From NCBI GenBank assembly GCA_024401475.1, contig JAKSKZ010000002.1:1-64000 (forward strand): a DNA stretch of 64,000 bases, given 5' to 3'. The translations under genes were made by a program, and so were the position numbers. The notes under the pieces were generated by a model that saw only the letters and a list, made by a program, of their open reading frames with translations, ran no database searches and was not told where the DNA came from. The DNA is from Paludibacteraceae bacterium. Its GTDB lineage: Bacteria; Bacteroidota; Bacteroidia; Bacteroidales; Paludibacteraceae. Position 1 is the stretch's first letter, and the number at the start of each line of letters is the position of its first letter. Below, in pieces: positions 35,714 to 44,169 of the stretch.

Positions 35714-36520
35714 TCAAAACAATTCACATAAGATTGTCCGAATCGAACCTAAGATTCTGGTAAAAAAGAATCCAAAATCATAAGAACGGGGCCTTTTCAT
35801 GTAAATTTTCCAATAAGAGACTATCATTGCAAAAGAATTTTTAGCGACAGCCATTAAAGAGCGATCTAATGTTGTAGCACTATTTTCCCTCACCCTTCTA
35901 TAATAAATAGCGTTTCTCGATGTAAAAGAAATCTTTTCCATTCTGTCGGAAATCAAGAACATAAAAATAGAGTCTTCCCCATTTTTAAAGTTCAAATCAA
36001 ACCGTCTTTCTCCTATAATAGACTTATGAATTAATTTATATACAGGACCAGAAAAAAATTTCTTTGCTTTTTTGTAATCACAAACCCCCAATGATATATT
36101 CTTTTCGTAATCTTTTGTTATTAAATATGGTCTGTATTCCGTTGTTCCATCCAAAAAAGACAAAGGATAACAAAGAGACACCACTTGAGGAGTTGCATTA
36201 TTATATAGCTCTTCCAAATAAGTTGGAGACACAAAATCATCATCATCAATAAATGTTATATAATCACCTTTAGCCACATCCAATGCCAAATTTCGAGCAT
36301 TAGAGACCCCCCCCCGATCAATTTGAATATAATTGACATTAAGAGATTTTTGTGTAGACAACCATTCTTTGATTTGTGTATTATACGGTTCGCAACATCC
36401 ATTTAGAACAATAATAATCTCAAAATCATCATGCGACATGGTTTGCCCCCCCAAAGATGACAAACATTCCCAAAGGTAATTTTGGGGTCTATATGTTGGG
36501 ATGATAACTGAAATAAACAT
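35714..36520 (-). CDS. Glycosyltransferase family 2 with poly-G tracts
   Basis: This 268-aa GT-A enzyme begins MFISVIIPTYRPQNYLWECL. It has IIIVLNGCCEP in the nucleotide site, RGGVSNARNLALDVAKG and the DxD region YITFIDDDDFVSP. Two G homopolymers lie in its 5' half, G9 at codons for Arg-Gly-Gly-Val and G7 at Leu-Gly-Gly-Gln, unusual in such AT-rich DNA and prone to slippage. The current frame is intact. The stop lies at the border of the IS5 remnant, so the C-terminus may be shortened. Confidence 0.88.
   Translation of the reverse strand: MFISVIIPTYRPQNYLWECLSSLGGQTMSHDDFEIIIVLNGCCEPYNTQIKEWLSTQKSLNVNYIQIDRGGVSNARNLALDVAKGDYITFIDDDDFVSPTYLEELYNNATPQVVSLCYPLSFLDGTTEYRPYLITKDYEKNISLGVCDYKKAKKFFSGPVYKLIHKSIIGERRFDLNFKNGEDSIFMFLISDRMEKISFTSRNAIYYRRVRENSATTLDRSLMAVAKNSFAMIVSYWKIYMKRPRSYDFGFFFTRILGSIRTILCELF
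36307..36315 (-). repeat. G9 homopolymer in a glycosyltransferase gene
   Basis: Nine consecutive C on the plus strand (G on the coding strand) encode part of the RGGV motif. A gain or loss of one base would shut off the enzyme. A G7 tract lies at 36446-36452 in the same gene. Confidence 0.9.
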
Positions 36521-36535
36521 ACACTATATTGCGAT

Positions 36536-37354
36536 TTATCTATTTAAATTACAATTTTTTTCATCCAGCACCTCCATAATTGCAATATGGTGAGAAATTC
36601 TTTTTTCTATTGGAGGCAATTGCATATAGTCATTACCATAATGAATGGATAAATATTCTTCAATTTTATAAGGGACTGGATATTCCTTATCTTCAAATTT
36701 AAGATATTTAGTTTTCTCAAAAATATCTTCCCTATATTTCCATTTAAATGTATATAGATTACATCCATATCCATAAGAATAGTCTTTACATTTACAAATC
36801 TTAGAGAGAAATCGAAAAAGAAGCACAAAAAATTGTAAGAAATTATAGTACCAACAAGCCACCCTATGCAATAGACGATATTTATGCAATGGCAAGGTCA
36901 TCAATCCGAATAAAGGTCGATGCATCAAATGATAAATTGCTATAAATATGGGGGAAGCCTTTTCAAATGGGAAAATATCTATAAAACAACCATTCTCTTT
37001 ATATTCTATATTAACCCGTTGTTCTTTATAAAGTGTCCTAATGTCCCGCAATTTTGCAAAACCATTCATATACAATGAATCCGTCTCATGATTTTGCAAT
37101 CGAAGAAATTTTGGAGGGTCGATTCGCATAAGTTCACAAAATCGGTTGTATTCTGAGATGTCCATACGAATATCAATATCATCATCCCAAGGGATAAAGC
37201 CTTGATGCCTATATGCTCCCAAAGCAGTTCCACCTTCTAAGGTATATCTGATGTTATGTTCCTTACAATATTCATCAAACTCTTGCAACATAATAAGGAG
37301 CATATGCTGAACTCTTTTCAATTCAATGTTACCAATATCTTTATTAACATTCAT
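36536..37354 (-). CDS. LicD-family phosphotransferase
   Basis: The 272-aa protein has the LicD/fukutin signature: YTLEGGTALGAYRHQGFIPWDDDIDI, with the acidic DDDID metal site at about residue 60. LicD proteins move phosphocholine or another phospho-alcohol from a CDP carrier to a glycan. In this block a cytidylyltransferase fusion and a TagF-like protein are also present, so a phosphopolyol is a sensible donor. It is 15 bases from the GT2 gene downstream and 10 from the polymerase upstream. Confidence 0.88.
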   Translation of the reverse strand: MNVNKDIGNIELKRVQHMLLIMLQEFDEYCKEHNIRYTLEGGTALGAYRHQGFIPWDDDIDIRMDISEYNRFCELMRIDPPKFLRLQNHETDSLYMNGFAKLRDIRTLYKEQRVNIEYKENGCFIDIFPFEKASPIFIAIYHLMHRPLFGLMTLPLHKYRLLHRVACWYYNFLQFFVLLFRFLSKICKCKDYSYGYGCNLYTFKWKYREDIFEKTKYLKFEDKEYPVPYKIEEYLSIHYGNDYMQLPPIEKRISHHIAIMEVLDEKNCNLNR

Positions 37355-37364
37355 AAATACAATT

Positions 37365-38447
37365 CTATTTTATAATTTGATCTAAAAAAGTTCTATATGG
37401 ATAAGTTACCGAAGTGCCACAACTATCTTGAGGTCTCATATTAGAACTACCTATATATACCTGAAGCATAAAAAGTATAACACACATACTCAGATAAAAG
37501 AACTTACTTATTTTGAAGATTCTCGCTATCTGCGGAACTATAAATATTGATGAAGAAAAGAAAAATATACAAAAACGCTTAGATAATGTACTATTGTAAG
37601 AGAATAAGGCATAAAAAGAAATTCCTAATACTAACACACCTATATAATAAGCATTCCTTTTATCCATTGCTATCAATTTATCATATAAAGACAAAGATAA
37701 AACTCCTATTAGGTATATAAGCCATTTCATCATTTTCCCTTCGCCATGCGCCTCTCTATAAAAATATTTTACTGCAGATTCTGAGTTTTCCATAAAATCC
37801 ATATCATCAAAAAATTCTTTTGGTATGAAACTTTCCAAATAGGGGGTGATGAAAACGCCCAAAACAAGACAAGAAAAGAAAAGCTTCCACAACGTTTTTT
37901 TAGAGACCTCCTCCCATGATAATAAAATCAAAACAGATAGAATAGCTGACTTGTGACAAAAGAAAGCTATGGCAATCAATAATATCCTAAAAAGGAGCAA
38001 GCGACTTCCTTCATACTTAGAATACCTTAAAACTATAGCTAAAAAAACAACTGAAGTTGCCATTCCCTGTCTGACTATACCCAATTGGTTCAAAAAAAGG
38101 AAAGGGAACCCAATATAAAACATTACTTCAAGTATATAATTTTTACCTCCATTTTTAATGCCAATGTAATAAAAATATGAAATAAATATAGAAGACATAA
38201 CAAAAAACAAATACGGTATTGTCTTCTGTGATATTTCAGCCATGAATCTTGGTATATATTCAAATCGTTCAGACCCGTAACTCTCTGGAAAACAACACCA
38301 CAAATAGGTATAATAATCATACCCAATGCCGTACCTTAAACCAGAAAAAACAGAAACAACAATAAATATTAGTTTTAATGCCTTTCCACTTTCATGAAGC
38401 GACGAACACACCCACAAAGCAAAAAAAAATAGAAAATAGCCTAACAT
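37365..38447 (-). CDS. EpsG-family (Wzy) polysaccharide polymerase
   Basis: This 360-aa protein has about ten membrane helices. The N-terminal region SGLRYGIGYDYYTYLWCCF is the typical EpsG element, followed by LFFVMSSIFISYFYYIGIK and FLNQLGIVRQGMATSVVFLAI, where RQGMA is the conserved Arg segment. It should polymerise the repeat unit flipped by the Wzx at 46490. Immediately upstream is a mini-IS3 remnant, which separates it from the GT2 pair. Confidence 0.85.
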   Translation of the reverse strand: MLGYFLFFFALWVCSSLHESGKALKLIFIVVSVFSGLRYGIGYDYYTYLWCCFPESYGSERFEYIPRFMAEISQKTIPYLFFVMSSIFISYFYYIGIKNGGKNYILEVMFYIGFPFLFLNQLGIVRQGMATSVVFLAIVLRYSKYEGSRLLLFRILLIAIAFFCHKSAILSVLILLSWEEVSKKTLWKLFFSCLVLGVFITPYLESFIPKEFFDDMDFMENSESAVKYFYREAHGEGKMMKWLIYLIGVLSLSLYDKLIAMDKRNAYYIGVLVLGISFYALFSYNSTLSKRFCIFFFSSSIFIVPQIARIFKISKFFYLSMCVILFMLQVYIGSSNMRPQDSCGTSVTYPYRTFLDQIIK

Positions 38448-38530
38448 TTACTTAGTAACTTTTCGAATTTCACATGACTATATATAGTACTCCCCATTTT
38501 TTTGACAACTGGTTAATACTTTTTTCTTCC

Positions 38531-38580
38531 TTTTAGAGGAGGCTTGGGAGAGGCTAGCCTCTCCCAAGCCTCCTCTAAAA
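38531..38580. repeat. 50-bp perfect palindrome with GGCTAGCC centre
   Basis: TTTTAGAGGAGGC... mirrors itself exactly about 38555/38556, with GAGGCTAGCCTC at the centre. It lies just downstream of the orfA stop, inside the mini-IS3. It shares the eight central bases with the palindrome at 464-519 but the arms differ. Confidence 0.9.
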
Positions 38581-38602
38581 AATCAAAAATAATAAAATTT
38601 CT

Positions 38603-38905
38603 TTATGCCGCCTTGTTCATGCCTGTGATCATTGTAGTAGCAAAAAAATCAACCTCTATGGTTAGCTGTCCGACTTTTTTGAGCAGTCTCTCATTCTCCG
38701 CCTTCAGACTCTTCAGCTCCTTGCTCTCTGTTTCCTTGTCCCCGAATACTGAGCCGGACTTTTCAAGAAATTCCCTTTTCCATTCAGTGATCTGTTTGGG
38801 GGCTATGCCATATTTCTTGGCCAGCTCCGACAGTGTCTCCTTTTCCTTCAATGCGTCAAGAACCACCTTCGTCTTGAACGCTGAGTCAAACTTGCTTTTT
38901 CTTCA
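38603..38905 (-). pseudogene. IS3-family OrfA fragment
   Basis: The frame reads KSKFDSAFKTKVVLDALKEKETLSELAKKYGIAPKQITEWKREFLEKSGSVF, an IS3 OrfA helix-turn-helix, followed by a leucine-zipper-like KELKSLKAENERLLKKVGQL. No good start codon lies in frame; a stop lies where the start should be. The C-terminus ends abruptly (TTMITGMNKAA) and OrfB is missing. Not functional. Confidence 0.85.
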
Positions 38906-38992
38906 CCTTTGTTGTTGTCTAAATTCTGGGGAGTATTATAATATGAAAGATGATATGTTTAGATTTAAACAAAAATCTAGATAATTAAACTA

Positions 38993-39991
38993 TCATCCTC
39001 TTTTGATAAGTTTCATCAAAGTGTACGAAAAAGATGGACAGCAAAACAACAATGAATAAAACATACTCTTAAGCAATCCGACTCCCGATAAAGCAAACAC
39101 CATAAATTCTTTTTTATGGTCCCAATGGTTTAATTCTTTAAATTGATTAACAAATGAGAATCTATCAGTTACTGTATATAAATAGAAAATATAATTCCTT
39201 AGTAATCTCTGATTTACATTACAACGAATATCTTTAAGTTTTATACCACACAAGTTATCTAAAACACATATTCTACGTTCTACTGACTCATAGTGCGTAA
39301 TAAGTTGCTTCGCACTCATTTTATATTTTTTTCCTCTATTTGCATCCTCCTTAGACACACAATAATAATAATTGCCAAGATCTAACAAATCAAAAGAATT
39401 TATATTTGCCATATAATCCATAACAAAACTCAAATCCTCTAAAAAGAATAGATTTGTTTCAAATCGAATCCGACAAGCATCAATTATTTCTTTCAAAAAC
39501 AATTTGGAGCTAGGAAAACAATACAAAAACAAATTGTATTTCTTATTCCAAGCATCTGACAAATCATCCGCAATAGCAACATGTCTGTTTGCCATAATCA
39601 TTTTTTCAACTACTTGATTATCTACGCTTCTAACAATACCTCCAATCACAAATTGGGAAGACTTCAGCTGTAGCATATCAATCAAAAATGTAGGCGTTAC
39701 ATAATCGTCAGAATCCACAAACACAAGATACTTACCACTCGCCTTGTCAATTCCCAAATTCCTTGCCGAACTTACACCGCCATTCTCTTTGTGGAAGACC
39801 TTGACACGAATATCAGACTGAGCATACTCATCACATATTGCGCCCGAATTGTCGGGAGATCCATCATCTACTAATATCAATTCAAAGTTTTGATATGTCT
39901 GAGATAAAATACTATCAATACACCTACGTATTGTGCTCTCTGCCTTATATACAGGGACTATAATAGATACACACTCTACAAAATTTTCCAT
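38993..39991 (-). CDS. Glycosyltransferase family 2, copy 1
   Basis: This 332-aa GT-A enzyme starts VSIIVPVYKAESTIRRCIDS. It has LILVDDGSPDNSG, ENGGVSSARNLG and the DxD motif VFVDSDDYVTP. Residues 8-105 are nearly the same as in the next gene, while the C-terminal two thirds differ, so the pair arose by duplication or gene conversion of the donor-binding domain. It is at the end of a long minus-strand unit starting near 44030. Confidence 0.92.
   Translation of the reverse strand: MENFVECVSIIVPVYKAESTIRRCIDSILSQTYQNFELILVDDGSPDNSGAICDEYAQSDIRVKVFHKENGGVSSARNLGIDKASGKYLVFVDSDDYVTPTFLIDMLQLKSSQFVIGGIVRSVDNQVVEKMIMANRHVAIADDLSDAWNKKYNLFLYCFPSSKLFLKEIIDACRIRFETNLFFLEDLSFVMDYMANINSFDLLDLGNYYYCVSKEDANRGKKYKMSAKQLITHYESVERRICVLDNLCGIKLKDIRCNVNQRLLRNYIFYLYTVTDRFSFVNQFKELNHWDHKKEFMVFALSGVGLLKSMFYSLLFCCPSFSYTLMKLIKRG
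39706..39896. repeat. Near-identical 5' segment of the GT2 pair, copy 1
   Basis: About 190 bases match 40718-40908 at an offset of 1012 with only scattered differences, while the rest of the two genes is much less alike. The shared part encodes the donor-binding half from LILVDDGSP to FVDSDD. Confidence 0.85.
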
Positions 39992-40023
39992 ATCCTATAT
40001 GAATCAGAGTTCAATATTTTCAA

Positions 40024-40989
40024 TCAGGAAACAAATGTCAAGAAACCATAAATCATTTGATAGCAGATACGCTTCCATCCCTTATAATGAAAAGTAGCGT
40101 ATTTATAAAAAACAGTTCCGCTCGTTTCCCTCGCAAAATTTCTTAATTCTAACAAGCGTGGTTTTATGCCTCTTATTTCGTGCAAATTCACCATAAAATT
40201 TCGGAAGAGGCGACTATAGACATTATTACGCATATCTGCCAATTCAGTACCCGAAATTTTTTCCAACTCTTTCATCCTTTGCTCTACCGCTTCATAATGA
40301 ATGGTTGTTTGCTCTGCGTTCATCTTATATTTCTTTGAGCGGTTGAGTTCCTCTTTGGGTATGATATAATTATAACCTATTCCTTCTATTAAATCAAAAG
40401 AATCCACTTTTGACATATAGTCCATTACAAAACAGAAATCCTCCGAATAGAAAAGCCTTGTGTCAAATTGGATATGATATTTCTTCACCACCTCCATAAG
40501 GTAAAGCTTAGCCGTTGGGAATATATATATATACAAGTCGTTTGGACGGCTCCAAGCATCCTTCAAATCATCGGGAATAGACACGCGCCTTTCTTGAAGA
40601 GTCCAATATTCATGGACCCCATCCATATCCTTGTGAATTCCTCCTATTACCAACTGAGAGGACTCCACTTGCATCATGCTCAACAAATAATCTGGCGTGA
40701 CGGTATCGTCAGAATCCACAAACACAAGATACTTACCACTTGCATTATCAATTCCCAAATTTCTTGCCGAACTTACACCACCATTCTCTTTGTGGAAGAC
40801 CTTGACACGAATATCAGACTGAGCATACTCATCACATATTGTGCCCGAATTGTCGGGAGATCCATCATCCACCAAAATTAATTCAAAGTTGCAGTATGTT
40901 TGTGCCAAAATACTATCAACACACCTTCTGATAGTCGATTCCGCCTTATATACAGGCACGACAACAGAAACCATATCTATACTATCCAT
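40024..40989 (-). CDS. Glycosyltransferase family 2, copy 2
   Basis: A 321-aa paralogue of the previous gene, with the same VVPVYKAESTIRRCVDS, LILVDDGSPDNSG and FVDSDDTVTP elements and a different acceptor domain. A TA dinucleotide run at about 40525 encodes part of LYIYIFP. It lies 1 base downstream of the SDR gene. The two enzymes probably use the same or similar donors on different acceptors. Confidence 0.92.
   Translation of the reverse strand: MDSIDMVSVVVPVYKAESTIRRCVDSILAQTYCNFELILVDDGSPDNSGTICDEYAQSDIRVKVFHKENGGVSSARNLGIDNASGKYLVFVDSDDTVTPDYLLSMMQVESSQLVIGGIHKDMDGVHEYWTLQERRVSIPDDLKDAWSRPNDLYIYIFPTAKLYLMEVVKKYHIQFDTRLFYSEDFCFVMDYMSKVDSFDLIEGIGYNYIIPKEELNRSKKYKMNAEQTTIHYEAVEQRMKELEKISGTELADMRNNVYSRLFRNFMVNLHEIRGIKPRLLELRNFARETSGTVFYKYATFHYKGWKRICYQMIYGFLTFVS
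40718..40908. repeat. Near-identical 5' segment of the GT2 pair, copy 2
   Basis: Partner of 39706-39896. The long exact stretch around GTGGAAGACCTTGACACG would be a substrate for recombination between the two genes. Confidence 0.85.
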
Positions 40990-40990
40990 G

Positions 40991-41725
40991 TCACTTCACC
41001 CTTCCTGATTCAACTTTATAATCGTAACTATGAGCACCCTCTTTTCTAAAATCATCGTGATAACGTCCTAAAACATTCTTGAAAATTTCATCGTATTGAG
41101 GGATAAACAAGTCGTTTTTCTTCTCCAATTCAGCAATGATAGCCTGAGCCATTGGTGCCGTAACAGAGAGATCGGTCTTGCCGTTCGAAAAACTGGTGCC
41201 TTTTAAAGATCCCGGACTGACATTAAGAATCTGATTCGAGCTACCTGCTTTGAGCAGTTCTACATTCACACTCTCAATAAAAATCTTCAAGGCAGCTTTT
41301 GTTGCGGCATAGACACTAAAAAAAGGAGAACTCATAAATCCGGCAATGCTAACCATCACACCACAATAAAAATCCTCCTTCTCCTCCAATTTATTATAGA
41401 AATGTTTTATAATGCGCATCACAGATATTGTATTCACATTAAAACTCGTAATGATGTGACTCTCTTCAACATCTTTAAATAGACTTAATTTTCCAAAACC
41501 TGCTGTTATCATCAATGAATCTATGTCTGAAAAATCATCGAAAATGGAATAATCCGTGCTTGTCAAGTCAAATTGGAAACATTTGAACTTTGCATTCATA
41601 AATTCGGAAGAGACAATAGCCTTATCTACTATATAAATCAGTTCCACCTCTTGCCTCTTTGCCAATTCAGTTGCAATTGACAAGCCGATTCCATTAGCAC
41701 CACCAACCACTAAAACACGTCTCAT
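40991..41725 (-). CDS. SDR-family oxidoreductase
   Basis: This 244-aa protein has the classical SDR pattern: GGANGIGLSIATELA for NAD(P), a catalytic Ser in VSIAGFM and YAATKAALK (YxxxK). It overlaps the cytidylyltransferase/Gfo-Idh gene by 4 bases. In CDP-polyol pathways an SDR reduces a keto-sugar phosphate or CDP-ketose, so this could supply or reduce the polyol precursor. That role is inferred from position. Confidence 0.85.
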   Translation of the reverse strand: MRRVLVVGGANGIGLSIATELAKRQEVELIYIVDKAIVSSEFMNAKFKCFQFDLTSTDYSIFDDFSDIDSLMITAGFGKLSLFKDVEESHIITSFNVNTISVMRIIKHFYNKLEEKEDFYCGVMVSIAGFMSSPFFSVYAATKAALKIFIESVNVELLKAGSSNQILNVSPGSLKGTSFSNGKTDLSVTAPMAQAIIAELEKKNDLFIPQYDEIFKNVLGRYHDDFRKEGAHSYDYKVESGRVK

Positions 41726-43065
41726 AACTTAAATACGTTTTCTTTCTTGTTATACTTCTCTATAATCTCCGCAATAGCTATACTCTCCCTCCTCCTCAAT
41801 TTGTAACAACTTCTTCGTTTATTGACAATCATCGAGAAGAACTCCTGAATTTCATAACGCAAGCCATCGCCGTCGTAACTATAGAAGTATTTCTTATTTT
41901 TTGACTGATCCTCATAACGCACCTCAAAGAAATCGGTCAACCACCAAGGGGCAGGGACATAGACATATCCCTTTGTGCCAGAAACAACCAAATTACCCTC
42001 TGTCTTCACACCGATGCCCAACGTAATGGACGATGTGGCATGAGGATAAACAATATTTGCCTTGGTGTAAACATCTACACCGTTTACCACCTTAGAATAG
42101 AAATCAGCCTTGATATATTCTTTGCCCAACAGTCGGATAATCGCCATCAGATTCAACGGTGCATGCTCATTCATCGCCCCTCCAGCCTGAACAGCATCCA
42201 GCTCACGGGTATTCCCTTCCACCATTTTAGACAAAGAGGCTTTCACGTCAACCACATCACCTATTACGCCACTCTTGACCAATGTGACCAAATGGTTGAA
42301 CGCCGGACAATATGCAGTTTTGCTTGCCTCCAACAAGACCAAATCGTGGGTTTCGGCATAATCATATAGTTCCTTAGCCTGCGAAGCGGAGAGCACAAAA
42401 GGAATCTCACACAACACATGCTTTCCCGCCTCCAAAGCTTGCTTCGTATAGGCGTAATGAGAAAGATGCGGTGATGCCACGTAAACGGCATCCACACCCT
42501 GCAGAAAATCTTGGAAACTATCTGAATAAGCTTCTATTCCAAAATCTGCTGCAAACGCTGCAGCACTACTCTTATTGGGATTATATACTGCCGACACCTC
42601 CACTCCATTGACCACCTTCGTCTCTGGCACGAAACGCTTAGCTATACGACCCGACCCCACTATGCCCAACCGATATGTCTCTTGCGATTCGGCACGGAGC
42701 ATCGTCGATGAGATGCCTTCGGTGCGAGGGAGATAGACCACCTGACAAAATTCGTTCAGATAGTCAAACTTGCCTTCCCAATCGGAACCGATGGCAAAGA
42801 TATCCACATCATATCGTTGGATGTCGTCAATCTTCTGACCAAGATAATCCTCGATTATAACCTCATCGGCATAACCCGTAGCCTTGACAGCCTCAACCCT
42901 CTCCAATACGTTATTGCGGACATTCAACTTGCCTCGGCCCTTGTCAAAACTATCGCTGGTGACACCCACAATAAGATAATCGCCCAACTCCTTGGCTCGG
43001 CGAAGAAGATTGATATGACCTTCGTGAAGAAGGTCATAGGTGCCGTATGTTATTACTTTTCTCAT
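41722..43065 (-). CDS. Cytidylyltransferase-Gfo/Idh/MocA oxidoreductase fusion
   Basis: Two domains are fused in 447 aa. Residues 1-128 form a TagD-type nucleotidyltransferase with YGTYDLLHEGHINLLRRAK (HxGH) and the EGISST motif (RTEGISSTML). Residues 131-447 form a Gfo/Idh/MocA oxidoreductase with LGIVGSGRIAKRFVPE, VASPHLSHY and the catalytic-type EIPFVLSASQAKEL. The fusion suggests that reduction or oxidation and CTP activation of one small polyol occur on one protein. It overlaps both neighbours by 4 bases (SDR and acyltransferase). Confidence 0.85.
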   Translation of the reverse strand: MRKVITYGTYDLLHEGHINLLRRAKELGDYLIVGVTSDSFDKGRGKLNVRNNVLERVEAVKATGYADEVIIEDYLGQKIDDIQRYDVDIFAIGSDWEGKFDYLNEFCQVVYLPRTEGISSTMLRAESQETYRLGIVGSGRIAKRFVPETKVVNGVEVSAVYNPNKSSAAAFAADFGIEAYSDSFQDFLQGVDAVYVASPHLSHYAYTKQALEAGKHVLCEIPFVLSASQAKELYDYAETHDLVLLEASKTAYCPAFNHLVTLVKSGVIGDVVDVKASLSKMVEGNTRELDAVQAGGAMNEHAPLNLMAIIRLLGKEYIKADFYSKVVNGVDVYTKANIVYPHATSSITLGIGVKTEGNLVVSGTKGYVYVPAPWWLTDFFEVRYEDQSKNKKYFYSYDGDGLRYEIQEFFSMIVNKRRSCYKLRRRESIAIAEIIEKYNKKENVFKL

Positions 43066-44030
43066 AAAATAGTTGCCAATTTTCCACTATATGTCTTATA
43101 TAGTTTTGCCAATGCCACAAATATCAAACAATAAATCATGGATATAGCCAATGCAGAAAAAAGATTAAGCGATATATTCAAATAAGGGAACAAATCCCCT
43201 GCTATGACAATCAAGTATGTGTGCCCTATATATACCCACAATGTATATGCACCATATTCCGACAATTTCTTAACAAAACCTATGCGCGATATTCTAAGAA
43301 TAAGCAAACACAAGTATACTCCCAATACCGACTGACAAACCCTTATTACTGGATGATGCCAATTTTCATAATGAGTTCTTGGCATATATGTCGGTAAGAG
43401 TTTGGCTAAGAAAAGTCCAAAAAGCAAGGCTATTATAACATACTGAATTGGCATTTTCTCTAATTTATCCATCCAATTTCGTCGCTTAAATACAACTCCT
43501 AAAAAGAAAAAAGGAGAAAAAGCAAACGCCCTCTGAAATGAGAATGTATGGTCAATTGGGATGAATCCCGACAAAACAGCCAAAACAACAGAAATAAGCA
43601 ATAACATCGCATCACTTAATCCACCAGATATCTTCCACGCAACGACTCTCCAATACACTAAACAAAGCAAATACCACAAAGCCAACCTTGGAGAGAAGAG
43701 AATGTCTATGAGATTGAAAGAATAATCAAAAGGTATTTGCTTTAGATGGCAATCGGTATATCTCAACAATATCTCTAATGCCACATGAACTAGTTGGGCT
43801 ATAACATATAAAATCAATGTTTGCTTTATCCAACTTCTCTGTTTTCCCTCAGTTGAATTTATCGATGTAAAATAGCCAGATAAAAATATAAATACTGGCA
43901 TGTGAAAAGAATATATAATCCTGTTCAGTCCCATATTATAATCGTTATAGGATCCCATGTGTCCTAAAACGACTAAAAAAATCATAATAAATTTCAGACT
44001 ATCAGTCTTCAAATCCCGAGCTACTGCCAT
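43062..44030 (-). CDS. Membrane O-acyltransferase (Acyltransferase_3)
   Basis: The 322-aa protein has about ten membrane helices. It starts KTDSLKFIMIFLVVLGHMGS, where the His after LVVLG is the likely catalytic residue, then SFHMPVFIFLSGYF. Such proteins O-acetylate glycans from a cytoplasmic acyl donor. It overlaps the fusion gene by 4 bases, so it belongs to the same unit. Confidence 0.88.
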   Translation of the reverse strand: MAVARDLKTDSLKFIMIFLVVLGHMGSYNDYNMGLNRIIYSFHMPVFIFLSGYFTSINSTEGKQRSWIKQTLILYVIAQLVHVALEILLRYTDCHLKQIPFDYSFNLIDILFSPRLALWYLLCLVYWRVVAWKISGGLSDAMLLLISVVLAVLSGFIPIDHTFSFQRAFAFSPFFFLGVVFKRRNWMDKLEKMPIQYVIIALLFGLFLAKLLPTYMPRTHYENWHHPVIRVCQSVLGVYLCLLILRISRIGFVKKLSEYGAYTLWVYIGHTYLIVIAGDLFPYLNISLNLFSALAISMIYCLIFVALAKLYKTYSGKLATIL

Positions 44031-44169
44031 AGCATTATTCTACATTTTTTTGTACGAATCAAACTACCCAACATCTATATGCCGCAAGTACTGAAACCAG
44101 AAGGTAAAATCACATCCTCCCGTAATATTTTTGGGTAATTATATAGCGGAGCGATTCCCTATTTGGGGG

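Larger units (their letters stand above)
38485..38938. mobile_element. Internally deleted IS3-family element, 454 bp
   Basis: The ends are inverted copies: TAGTACTCCCCA...TTTGACAAC at 38485-38509 and, on the other strand, TAATACTCCCCA...TTAGACAAC at 38938-38914. Between them are an orfA fragment and a 50-bp perfect palindrome; orfB with its DDE catalytic domain is absent. It could only move with help from a related full-length element. Confidence 0.75.
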
